Positions 25,801 through 33,387 of a DNA stretch of 51,680 bases are shown here, in pieces. The translations under genes were made by a program, and so were the position numbers. Source of the DNA: Chitinophagaceae bacterium (GTDB lineage: Bacteria; Bacteroidota; Bacteroidia; Chitinophagales; Chitinophagaceae). Positions within the stretch are counted from its first letter, which is position 1. Every line of letters begins with the position of its first letter. Below the pieces are notes generated by a model. It did no database searches. It worked only from the letters and a program-made list of their open reading frames with translations, and had not been told where the DNA came from. The stretch covers positions 1 through 51,680 of the forward strand of contig CANFHO010000004.1 of assembly GCA_947447005.1 (NCBI GenBank), written 5' to 3'.

Positions 25801-26102
25801 TCTTCAAATTTCAATCCACCTTTGTTTACATAAAGACGGTTGGTCGACATATTACCGGTGAAATAAAGATCGGTGAGTCCATCATTGTTAAAATCGCCTG
25901 CTGCCACGCCCCCCCCATTATAGAAGTATTCGTAAGTAATAATATTGATGCCCGCACTTTCAACCAATCGATTTTGAAATTGGATACCTGTTTCAGATGC
26001 TGGCAGCTCAGTAAATGTTTTTTGTGCAAAAGAGTGGAGAGATAAAAATGAAATTAAGCAATATAAGATTGAAGTATAAAGGATACGTGGTGAGTTGTCC
26101 AT
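22812..26102 (-). CDS. Large secreted FG-GAP/VCBS protein with ASPIC/UnbV domain (CRTAC1-like)
   Basis: About 1096 residues with a signal peptide ending at SFAQ. More than ten FG-GAP/VCBS segments with D-x-D/N-x-D-G calcium sites run through it (DFNNDGLTD, DVNGDGLLD, DMDRDGDLD, DINNDGWAD, DFNHDGKKD, DLDNDGDLD, DFDKDGDLD and others), giving one or two beta-propellers. Around residues 515-600 lies an ASPIC/UnbV-type domain (NAIGAKVIAY ... LDSIQVQWQNGK). Such proteins are common near SusC/SusD pairs in Bacteroidetes and are presumed surface ligand binders. ATG 26102 is preferred to the TTG at 26123. It ends two bases before the haloperoxidase start, so the two are translated from one message. 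Confidence 0.85.
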   Translation of the reverse strand: MDNSPRILYTSILYCLISFLSLHSFAQKTFTELPASETGIQFQNRLVESAGINIITYEYFYNGGGVAAGDFNNDGLTDLYFTGNMSTNRLYVNKGGLKFEDITKASGTAGRPGWKTGVSVADVNGDGLLDIYVCFSGDLDSTQRANQLFINNGNLTFTDKAKEMGVADMGYTTHAAFFDMDRDGDLDLYVLNHNIKNLRNFDASFVKKMVDPFAGDRLYENKNGKFVDISRKAGIISNPLGYGLGLHVADINNDGWADIYVSNDYVEEDYLYINNKNNTFTETLKSSFGHLSNFSMGVDIADINNDGLADIYTLDMLPEDNRRQKLLYAPDNYELYNNQLEHGFYHQLMRNMLQLNNGNGTFSEIGQMAGISNTDWSWAALFADFNHDGKKDLFVTNGYGRDMINRDFMKFYADERLKHIQGKTDSKMFQMLQGIQSTPLHNYIFENQDGFHFKDRSADWGFDQLNFSHGAVYADLDNDGDLDLVMNRMNQEAGIYRNNTIENKSGGHFITIELKGKDKNTNAIGAKVIAYTNQHAYTFQNFPVHGFQSSMQIPMNIGFPEQHLDSIQVQWQNGKIQTRKQNIPVDGITTIIQADDQSYTKSEPIKAKPVFQKGESKFAYKHYEDVVNDFKIQPLMPNMISYSGPHIIQADINNDKLQDLFICGAKDQPGTIFLQQKNGMYLEDSQRAFQEDASAEDCDALFFDADKDGDLDLYVVSGGYAINDDNDLQDRLYINQNGKFSLKKDALPLEKLAGSCVVSFDFDKDGDLDLFVGSRVVPGKYPETPESILLENNGQGIFTNVTSKMAPSLRFIGMLTDAIGADLNGDAYPELIIAGEWMTIRVFSFSHNECKETTSSYFSSPYYGWWNTLKIEDLDKDGDLDLVAGNWGTNSQLKGSENEPVTLHYADFDGNGFIDPILCYFIQGKSYPMASRDEITDQIVSLRQKFPTYDSYADATIEDIFTEEQLKNEKVLKADFMHTVWFENKNGTFIMHMLPVEADMSCIHAILIDDFNHDGNKDILIAGNADQMRIKIGKMDANYGVLLAGDGKGDFKYVDQSLSGLNIKGPVRDLILLNGNNEKKTIMAAINDGAPLFINY

Positions 26103-26173
26103 TGGTAATATGAATTGATTCAAAAAGCAGTTTTGAATATCCTATTAAAGGTACTTTATTCGTTCTAAAAAAA

Positions 26174-26198
26174 ATGCCAGGCAACAATTGCCTGGCAT
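26174..26198 (-). terminator. Strong intrinsic terminator after susD-like gene
   Basis: ATGCCAGGCAA and TTGCCTGGCAT form a perfect 11-bp stem with a CAA loop. On the minus strand it is followed by eight T (26174-26167). It lies 25 bases after the SusD-like stop and about 70 bases before the ASPIC/VCBS start, so it could end most transcripts after SusD and lower expression of the two downstream genes. A shorter T run also follows it on the plus strand. Confidence 0.8.
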
Positions 26199-26222
26199 AA
26201 TTTTTTAGCATGTGAAATGCTA

Positions 26223-27830
26223 TTATTTATCCCACCATACTCTTGAAGTCCAAGCATCGCCACCAGAAAGGCCAGCAACACCTGCAGCATAGTTTGTTGG
26301 GTTAACTGCAACTTCACCTGTAGGATACAATTGCCTTCTAGGAATTGTACCACCAGAGAAGTTACCTGTATAGTTTACAGGAGTAAGAACTGGGAAACCA
26401 GACCTGCGCCAGTTGCTCCAAGATTCAGCAAAGTCCATCAGGATACCAGAAGTAGCCCAGATTTGTTCGTTGATTTGTTGCAATTGATTTGCAGCAACTG
26501 CTGTAAGTGGATTTGCAGCAGCGTAAGCAGCAGCAGCAGCCGGAGTAGCAACAGCAGCAGCAGTTGCACTGAAAGTACCAAGTGAAACGATACCAGCAGT
26601 TACACCATTTGCATAGTGCGTTGCAGCGCTACCAGTGCTCCAACCTCTTGAAGAAGCTTCTGCCAACAAAAGTTCAGATTCAGCATATGCCATGATGAAC
26701 ACTGGAGCATCTCTGTTATCATATACAGAAGCCCTAGGCCTTGAGTATTTACCAATTTTACATGCATCACCACCAGTTCCATTTGATCCTGGATAACCAG
26801 GAGCAGCAGAGATATCGGTTGCGCCACCATTTAGGTCATAGCCATTTGGCATACCCAACTGGTTTGCAGCAGTGTTATCACCAGCAGAGGTTGCGTTGTT
26901 ACCTGCAATACCTGGTACTGGAATTTCAGCCATAGCTCCAATACGTGGATCAGAAGTTGCCTGAAGATAATCCATCAACTTTTTGCTCCATCTAACTTGA
27001 TAGAGGTCATCCACAACAAGGAGGGCCCTACCATTAGGACTGCTATAACCGTTGGCGTTGTTACCTACCATGAAGCAATCATCAGTAGTTGCAGCCATTG
27101 TTCCGCCAGCATATGCTTTTTCAGCATATGTTCTTGCAGTTGCTGCATCCGCTTTGGTTAAGCGCATAGCAATGCGAAGCATTACAGAATAACCAAGCTT
27201 TTTCCATTTTGCAACATCACCAGCATAGAAAAGGTCTGCTGTTGGTTTTGGCTTGGTTGCATCAAACTTAGGAAGGTTTGCATCAAGCTCTTGAAGGAGC
27301 TTCAACATAACTGCCTGTTGTTTGTCGTATTTAGGTTGTGTAATACCAAGTTCAGCCTGGAATGCTTCAGCGTATGGCAAATCACCATATACATCAGCGG
27401 CATAAGAAATAGCAAGTGCTCTCATTACATAGGCAGCACTAACTGCATTTACTTGAGTAGCATTGGTACCATAATCTTTGATGATTTGTGTTGCCAAGCT
27501 ACCAGCACGGAAACAGTTTGTCCAGCTACTGGCCAAATATGAGTTGGTATTTGAAGATGGAACATATTTATCCATGTTTGAATAATAGTTCGCACTTCCT
27601 GAACTTGAAGAAGCAAGGATTTGAACCCATCCTGATTGGAAAAGGATTGGGCCTTGATAGCCAGCAATACCTTCCTTATAAGTTTGCTGGGCATTTGACA
27701 GGAAGTAGTTCGCGTCAAAGCTTGCAGGACTCGCCGCAGTTGGGTTTGTATTGATGCGTTGGAAATCCTTCGTACAACCGAAGGGGATCACTAACGCTGC
27801 AATAATTGGCAATAATAATAATCTTTTCAT
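26223..27830 (-). CDS. SusD/RagB-family outer-membrane lipoprotein
   Basis: A 535-residue lipoprotein: signal MKRLLLLPIIAALVIPFGC with lipidated Cys19, then TKDFQRINTNPTAAS, typical of the SusD-like group that pairs with SusC. It contains the helical TPR-like core and conserved segments such as YVMRALAISYAADVYGDLPYAEAF (about 145-165). It would act as a surface lid that captures substrate for the SusC channel. An Ala-rich insertion (about residues 420-450) is unusual. The ligand is not predictable; no glycoside hydrolase is encoded nearby. It follows susC by 39 bases. Confidence 0.93.
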   Translation of the reverse strand: MKRLLLLPIIAALVIPFGCTKDFQRINTNPTAASPASFDANYFLSNAQQTYKEGIAGYQGPILFQSGWVQILASSSSGSANYYSNMDKYVPSSNTNSYLASSWTNCFRAGSLATQIIKDYGTNATQVNAVSAAYVMRALAISYAADVYGDLPYAEAFQAELGITQPKYDKQQAVMLKLLQELDANLPKFDATKPKPTADLFYAGDVAKWKKLGYSVMLRIAMRLTKADAATARTYAEKAYAGGTMAATTDDCFMVGNNANGYSSPNGRALLVVDDLYQVRWSKKLMDYLQATSDPRIGAMAEIPVPGIAGNNATSAGDNTAANQLGMPNGYDLNGGATDISAAPGYPGSNGTGGDACKIGKYSRPRASVYDNRDAPVFIMAYAESELLLAEASSRGWSTGSAATHYANGVTAGIVSLGTFSATAAAVATPAAAAAYAAANPLTAVAANQLQQINEQIWATSGILMDFAESWSNWRRSGFPVLTPVNYTGNFSGGTIPRRQLYPTGEVAVNPTNYAAGVAGLSGGDAWTSRVWWDK

Positions 27831-27869
27831 GTTAGTTAATTTACTATTGATTTATAATTCAGCGTCTGA

Positions 27870-30800
27870 TTATTTTTTAAACTTGACATTCAAGTTAACA
27901 CCATATGACCTTGTTGAAGGCAGGTTTGTTCCCTCGATACCATAGTAGTTGATATTTGAACCAAAAGTTGCTTCTGGATCAATATTATCAGTTTTCTTCA
28001 TCAGGCAAAGAAGGTTACGACCAACAAAGGAGATTTGAGCAGATTGAATGATCTTAAGACCTTTCAGGTAATTTTGAGGAATGTTGTATCCCAAAGAAAC
28101 CTGACGCAATTTGATGAAATCGCCATCCAAGATATGAGTCTTTGTAATCCTTTGTGCTACCGCTGTATAGTAAGTTTGTGCGGTTGCTGCAACTGTGTTA
28201 GCAGAACCTGCTGCAGTTACCCCAGTTGTTACACCAGTTTCCCTGCCAGCCAAAGTTGCTTGATTCAAGCCTCTAACATAAGAATAGTAGCTTGTCATTG
28301 AAAGCACTTTGTTACCATAGTTATAGTCAATCAAGAAAGAGAATGTCAAATCTTTATAAGAGAATTCGTTGTTCCAACCACCATAAAGTGTAGGGAGAAC
28401 AGAACCGAAAGGTTTGAAATCACCTTGAACAGGCAAACCAGAAGCATCAACAATAATAGCACCTTTTGCATCATACTTGTAGTCGTAAGCCATAATCTGT
28501 GGTCCGGCATAACCAGGGAGGTATGCAGTGATTGCATTTCCGAGGGTACCACGACCTTGACCAAGGCCAAGCCTTGCATTGGTAGGACCAGTATGCAAAA
28601 TCTTGTTTTGTACGCTGGTGATGTTAAGTGTTGTAGTCCAGTTGAAATTCTTTGTGCGGATTGGAGAACCAGCCAATTGAAGTTCAAGTCCTTTGTTCTG
28701 AGTAGAACCAGTTGGAACATAACCACTTGTTGCACCAGAAGCGATACTGTAAGAAGCACTCATGATCTCGTTGCTTGTCTTCTTGGTGAAGTATGCCGCA
28801 TCGATTGTCAACCTGTTTCCGAAGAATCTCAATTCAGCACCAAATTCAAGTTCTTGTGTAGTAAACGGCTTCAAGAGACCACTTGGAAGTGAAGTACTGA
28901 AGCTTCCCACTGGCAAACCATTGTATGAGTTACCAAGAGAATAATAAACTCTGGTAGCATATGGAGTTGTCAACTCATTGCTTGTTTTTGCAAACGAAGC
29001 ACGGAGTTTACCATAGCTAAGGTTTTTAATTTTAACAACATCAGAGAAGATGAAGCTACCTGTAACCGAAGGAACAAAAATGGTATTGTTGTTCGTTGGC
29101 AATGTAGAGTAAGCATCATACCTACCTGTAGTACCCAAGTTCAGATAGTTCTTGTAAGAAAGATCTGCAGTATAATAAGCTGAATGTGATTCAATTTGAG
29201 AGAAACCGTAGTTCCTACCGTAGTTGGTTACGTTATTGAATGAGTAGAGGTAAGGAAGGATAAAAGGACTTCCGCTCACGCCTGTAAGCTCATATTTGTT
29301 CTTACGGAGGTTAGCTCCAACAGCAGCGTCAACTGTAAGATCACTGGTGATCTCATGATTTCCACCCACCATTGCATCCACGTTCAATTCATAACGTGTA
29401 GATTGGTTAAGACCATCCAAACCACCTTTGGTACCATTTGAATAACCAGTTCCCCAAGGAGTTACACTGAGGGTGCGGTCATTTTCAACATCATAACCAA
29501 CACGAACCTGGCTGTAGAGCCATTTTTCAAAATTGTATCTGAGTGTGTTTGAAGTAGTAAACCTTCTTCTTCCAAGTGTATTCACCAATTGATTTACAAC
29601 AAACCATGGGTTTGTAACATAAGCATCATCAAAATATACATTCTCAGCACCAGTCAACGTGTTGTATCCAGGAGCAAGAATCTTTTGATTTACGTTTGTT
29701 GCAAGGAAAAGACCATTGTTCACGTTCAACGGACCATCACTTGTTTTTGGAACACCATTTGATTGTTGATCAAGGTAAGAAGCAAAAACACTAATGTTCA
29801 ATTTATCAGTGATATCTTGTGAAGCATTCAAGTTCACAGTATTTCTGATCAAGTTGTTTTTCCTAACAATACCATTGCTGTTCAAATTTGAAACAGAAAG
29901 TCTGAAAGAACCATCTTTACCACCTTTAGACAAAGCAACTGTGTTTGTCAAAGCCGGGCCAGAACGATAGAAAGTCTTAATGTTGTTTTTTACAGCTGAA
30001 TAAGGGTAGTAGTTACCATCAAATTGGATTGTTTGTGTACCGTCCAATTTAGCACCCCAGCTCATCCTTGAGTTTTGGATGGCAGAAGCAACAGTTGTTG
30101 GTTTAGCACCACCGATACCTTGACCGTAAGTATATTGAAAGTCATTGTAATCAATCGCATGATCTTCCATGTAGTTCATGTTATAATCTACAGCGAAGTC
30201 ATTTTTCTTACCAGACTTAGTGGTGATCAAGATAACACCATTTGATGCTCTTGAACCATAAAGCGCTGATGCTGATTGACCTTTCAAAACTGTCATAGTC
30301 TCGATATCATCAGGGTTCAAGTTACCGATACCGTCTCCGTTATCAGCACCACCCCACTCACCAGAGCTACCACGTTGTGAGTTATCCATGGGAACACCAT
30401 TGATAATAAACAAAGGTTGACCTGAAGTGTTCATACCTGGGTTACCTCTGAGCAACAATTTAACTGTTCCTTGAGGTCCACCATTGGTACCAGCAACTTT
30501 CAAACCTGCAACACGACCACTCAATGATGCAGCAACGTTGGTTTCCCTTGCCTTGCTGAGTGCTTCATTATTTACGGTTGTTACTGCATAGCCTAATTTT
30601 TTGGCTTGCTTAGAAATACCCAATACAGTTACAACTACGTCCTGAAGCTGTGTAGCATCAGTAGCAAGTGAAATTGTAATGGAAGATTGTCCTCCTGTAA
30701 CTGCCACTTCTTTGGATGCAAATCCCACTGAAGAGACTTCCAAGGTAACATTACCTGAAGGAACTTTTAAACTGAAAACACCATCTGCATTGGTTGTGGT

Positions 30801-30950
30801 GGCAGCATTGCCTCCTTTAACCTTTACAGTGGCAGAAACAACACCCTGGTTATCAGGGCCAATTACCTTACCGGTAAGCTGACGCGTTTGTGCAAATGTC
30901 ATTAAACATGCGCACAGAACGTAACAAGCTGTCAGTAGCGCTCGTCTCAT
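27870..30950 (-). CDS. SusC/RagA-family TonB-dependent outer-membrane transporter
   Basis: A 1026-residue protein with a signal peptide ending near MTFAQT. An N-terminal carboxypeptidase-regulatory-like domain (about 22-105) is followed by the linker LQDVVVTVLGISKQ, the plug domain (about 120-230, with GRVAGLKV and SNGVILITTKSGK) and a long beta-barrel ending in VKFKK. It imports an unknown ligand across the outer membrane with energy from TonB. It is the first gene of the minus-strand locus and has a recognisable promoter upstream. No anti-sigma/ECF pair is next to it, so regulation is probably different from that of classical FecIR-controlled loci. Confidence 0.95.
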   Translation of the reverse strand: MRRALLTACYVLCACLMTFAQTRQLTGKVIGPDNQGVVSATVKVKGGNAATTTNADGVFSLKVPSGNVTLEVSSVGFASKEVAVTGGQSSITISLATDATQLQDVVVTVLGISKQAKKLGYAVTTVNNEALSKARETNVAASLSGRVAGLKVAGTNGGPQGTVKLLLRGNPGMNTSGQPLFIINGVPMDNSQRGSSGEWGGADNGDGIGNLNPDDIETMTVLKGQSASALYGSRASNGVILITTKSGKKNDFAVDYNMNYMEDHAIDYNDFQYTYGQGIGGAKPTTVASAIQNSRMSWGAKLDGTQTIQFDGNYYPYSAVKNNIKTFYRSGPALTNTVALSKGGKDGSFRLSVSNLNSNGIVRKNNLIRNTVNLNASQDITDKLNISVFASYLDQQSNGVPKTSDGPLNVNNGLFLATNVNQKILAPGYNTLTGAENVYFDDAYVTNPWFVVNQLVNTLGRRRFTTSNTLRYNFEKWLYSQVRVGYDVENDRTLSVTPWGTGYSNGTKGGLDGLNQSTRYELNVDAMVGGNHEITSDLTVDAAVGANLRKNKYELTGVSGSPFILPYLYSFNNVTNYGRNYGFSQIESHSAYYTADLSYKNYLNLGTTGRYDAYSTLPTNNNTIFVPSVTGSFIFSDVVKIKNLSYGKLRASFAKTSNELTTPYATRVYYSLGNSYNGLPVGSFSTSLPSGLLKPFTTQELEFGAELRFFGNRLTIDAAYFTKKTSNEIMSASYSIASGATSGYVPTGSTQNKGLELQLAGSPIRTKNFNWTTTLNITSVQNKILHTGPTNARLGLGQGRGTLGNAITAYLPGYAGPQIMAYDYKYDAKGAIIVDASGLPVQGDFKPFGSVLPTLYGGWNNEFSYKDLTFSFLIDYNYGNKVLSMTSYYSYVRGLNQATLAGRETGVTTGVTAAGSANTVAATAQTYYTAVAQRITKTHILDGDFIKLRQVSLGYNIPQNYLKGLKIIQSAQISFVGRNLLCLMKKTDNIDPEATFGSNINYYGIEGTNLPSTRSYGVNLNVKFKK

Positions 30951-30987
30951 ACTGTTAGTTTTAAGATTAATGATTGTGAATAGTTAA

Positions 30988-31017
30988 CAAATTTAATTTT
31001 TTTTCGATACCTACCAA
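30988..31017 (-). promoter_or_regulatory. Bacteroidetes-type promoter of the susC-like operon
   Basis: On the minus strand TTG (31017-31015), 19 bases, then TAAATTTG (30995-30988), an exact TAnnTTTG. The spacing is the same as in the rimP promoter. The leader would be about 30 bases. Confidence 0.6.
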
Positions 31018-31109
31018 CTTTTTTAAATTTTTTAATAGGTATTTTTTTATACTTATGCGTAATATCATTTCTGATTGATAAATAAGCGCAAATGTGTCAA
31101 TTTTACACC

Positions 31110-31155
31110 TTGTCTAATTGCCTAATTTCGTTCGAGAGACAATATAATTAGACAA
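31110..31155. promoter_or_regulatory. Spaced inverted repeat TTGTCTAATT in the divergent susC/FnIII intergenic region
   Basis: TTGTCTAATT (31110-31119) and its exact complement AATTAGACAA (31146-31155) are separated by 26 bases; CTAATT is also repeated directly at 31122-31127. A dyad-like GTGTcaattttACAC lies at about 31094-31108. Together they fill the middle of the 257-base region between the divergent susC-like and fibronectin-III genes, where an operator would be expected. No regulator gene is nearby. The rest of this intergenic region is AT-rich, with nothing else recognisable apart from the susC promoter. Confidence 0.4.
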
Positions 31156-31207
31156 AATGCTGCATTGAAATACAAAATCTTACCTTCCGTAAGTCAAATT
31201 TCCAGTT

Positions 31208-32383
31208 ATGCGAACAAAGCTCATATCCCAAAGGCTTGGTTTTATACAAATATTGATGTTTGCTGTTTTGGGGCATTTAACCGGACAAACATTCAATGGT
31301 AGTGCCATCATGTGGTACATGAATGATATAAAAGAGAACAGGATTTCGGTCAAATTTGGTACTACCGGTATAAACATAGGAGGTTATGAAGGAACTTCAC
31401 TGGTTGTGAAGAACAATGTCAATAGAAAAATCTTTATAAAAGTACGGTTCATCATAACTGATCATTGCGGCAAAGAAACCATTAGAAATGTTCAAGAGTC
31501 AATTCTGCCCAATGCTACACTTGGTGGCAGCACATGGATGGGTGGTGATGAGCAATTGGATTATGGGACTTCCTGCAAGGAAAAAACAACTTATAACGAA
31601 CATTATTCAACAAAAATCAAAAGTATCCGATTTGTTTATGCTCAAGTCAGGGAAGAAAATGGAAAATTTGAACCATCTACTGATGATCATACTTCAGAAC
31701 AAAATAGTGGAAATGACACTAGTAACATCAGCTCTCCAATTAAAACTGGAGATGAACCCATTAAATTGGATTGTCCTGTTCAGGAACTAAGCATTGCAGA
31801 AGGTCCGTTCATCAATTGCATATCATTAAGATGGTTTACACAAAATGTGAATTACACTAACGGCACTTCGAATGAATTCAAGCAAACCAATATTCCCACT
31901 GAATATTATTTATCATGGCGAAAAGAGGGCTCATTCAAATGGAATGAGATATTTATTCAAAGTAATATGATCAAATTTGAATTGACTGATTTAGAACCTT
32001 GTACTTCATATGAAGTCAGAATCCAACGAAATTGTGCAAAAGGAATCAGATCTGATTTTTCGAATGTTATACGATTTAAAACAACATGTCCTACCCCTAA
32101 AAATATCAGTGCAATAGATATTAAAAACGATATGGCAACAATAACAGCTGAAAGACAAACCTTCATTAATTATTGTTCGCCCAAGCCAATAAGCTTTGTA
32201 AGCGTTCCTGAATACAAGTCAGACATGTCGGATTGGGAAAAAGTATTTTGTGTTTGGGGGTCGCCATGTAAACTTTTCAACCTTAAGCCATCTACAACAT
32301 ATCGGGTAAGGATGAGATACAAGTATGGCACAGGCATGTTTTCAGAATATTCTAATGAAATTGTCTTTAAAACGAAGGAATAG
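31208..32383 (+). CDS. Secreted fibronectin type III domain protein
   Basis: A 391-residue protein with a signal peptide (hydrophobic residues about 10-26, ending near GQTF). The N-terminal part (about 30-150) is an unrecognised beta-rich domain. Two fibronectin-III-like domains follow: about 190-290 (LTDLEPCTSYEVRIQRNC ... VIRFKT) and about 295-391 (LKPSTTYRVRMRYK ... EIVFKTKE). Paired Cys residues suggest disulphides, and so a location outside the cytoplasm. There is no sorting tail. It lies just before the exopolysaccharide cluster with a 214-base gap, and might bind the polymer at the surface; this is only a positional inference. Confidence 0.72.
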   Translation: MRTKLISQRLGFIQILMFAVLGHLTGQTFNGSAIMWYMNDIKENRISVKFGTTGINIGGYEGTSLVVKNNVNRKIFIKVRFIITDHCGKETIRNVQESILPNATLGGSTWMGGDEQLDYGTSCKEKTTYNEHYSTKIKSIRFVYAQVREENGKFEPSTDDHTSEQNSGNDTSNISSPIKTGDEPIKLDCPVQELSIAEGPFINCISLRWFTQNVNYTNGTSNEFKQTNIPTEYYLSWRKEGSFKWNEIFIQSNMIKFELTDLEPCTSYEVRIQRNCAKGIRSDFSNVIRFKTTCPTPKNISAIDIKNDMATITAERQTFINYCSPKPISFVSVPEYKSDMSDWEKVFCVWGSPCKLFNLKPSTTYRVRMRYKYGTGMFSEYSNEIVFKTKE

Positions 32384-32488
32384 TTTTGTAAAAAATATCC
32401 TTGCATATCTTTTTAAAGCACATTTAATATTTTCCCGCACCATCTATTCGTAGCTGATTTTCATCACTCCTTTACGGCACTTTAGTCA

Positions 32489-32519
32489 TTGAATACAAAT
32501 GATCTGAAAAATATTTTCG
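32489..32519 (+). promoter_or_regulatory. Probable promoter of the exopolysaccharide cluster
   Basis: TTG (32489-32491), 20 bases, then TATTTTCG (32512-32519), seven of eight matches to TAnnTTTG. It lies about 80 bases before the first export gene, in the only sizeable gap ahead of the 16-gene cluster. Confidence 0.4.
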
Positions 32520-32597
32520 CATCGTTAGTTCAATCAAATCACTGTGGGTGAATGTACCGAAGGTGTATCATACCAAGTCGAAAACCATTTCTCTCTT

Positions 32598-33377
32598 ATG
32601 AAATCAGAAAAGCTTCTACCAATCATTATTGTATTGTATTCAGTCATTACAACATCGTGTATAGATACAAGACAAGCAACATACTTTAATAATGCAAAAG
32701 ACACAAGCTTCGTAACATCCAATGCATATAGTGATTGGAAAATTCAAAAGCATGATATACTTAATATATCCATAAGCAGTCTTAATCAGGAAGCAAGTGA
32801 AGTTTTTAATGTACCTAACGGCCCAAGCGTTAACAACAACGACAATTCAGATAAAAGATCAGGCTCTGGATATATGGTCGACAATGATGGCTGTATTCAA
32901 TTGCCATTGATTGGAAATATGACAGCTGCCGGTTTAAATAAAAAACAATTACAGGATAATATTACAAAATTATTGAAGGAAAATAAGCTGCTGGTAGAAC
33001 CAATTGTAAGTATAAGACATGTAAACTTTGAAGTAACAGTCATTGGTGAAGTAGGTCATCCAACTGTTATATCCGTACCCAATGAGAACATCTCGCTGTT
33101 AAAAGCCCTGGGATTGGCTGGAGATATAACACCTTATGGCAAGAAGAATAATGTTTTGCTCATCCGAGAAGATAATGGTAAAAAAGAAATTGTCAGGATA
33201 GATCTAAATCAATCAAAGTTCATTTCATCAAAATATTATTATCTAAAGCCAAACGATGTGATTTACGTAGAAGCAAACAAGAACAGGTTGGCAAGTGTTG
33301 GCCGAGGCAGACAAATAATGCCAGCTATTCTTTCCGGTATATCAGTAGCAGTTATTGTATTAGACAGGGTATTGTAA
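32598..33377 (+). CDS. Wza-like polysaccharide export lipoprotein
   Basis: About 259 residues. ATG 32598 is chosen because MKSEKLLPIIIVLYSVITTSC then gives a lipoprotein signal with Cys21; the longer frame from 32544 would bury it. A polysaccharide export (PES) domain (about 45-140: WKIQKHDILNISISS) is followed by an SLBB domain (about 150-235: VTVIGEVGHPTVISVP). The C-terminus ends in a hydrophobic helix (MPAILSGISVAVIVLD), the segment that crosses the outer membrane in Wza. It would form the outer-membrane exit pore for the polymer. It is the first gene of the cluster, 10 bases before the Wzc-like gene. Confidence 0.88.
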   Translation: MKSEKLLPIIIVLYSVITTSCIDTRQATYFNNAKDTSFVTSNAYSDWKIQKHDILNISISSLNQEASEVFNVPNGPSVNNNDNSDKRSGSGYMVDNDGCIQLPLIGNMTAAGLNKKQLQDNITKLLKENKLLVEPIVSIRHVNFEVTVIGEVGHPTVISVPNENISLLKALGLAGDITPYGKKNNVLLIREDNGKKEIVRIDLNQSKFISSKYYYLKPNDVIYVEANKNRLASVGRGRQIMPAILSGISVAVIVLDRVL

Positions 33378-33387
33378 AATTAAACTC

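Noticed and set aside
32544-32597. N-terminal extension of the Wza-like protein
   Set aside because: Starting at 32544 would place 18 residues before the lipoprotein signal; ATG 32598 gives a normal signal peptide.
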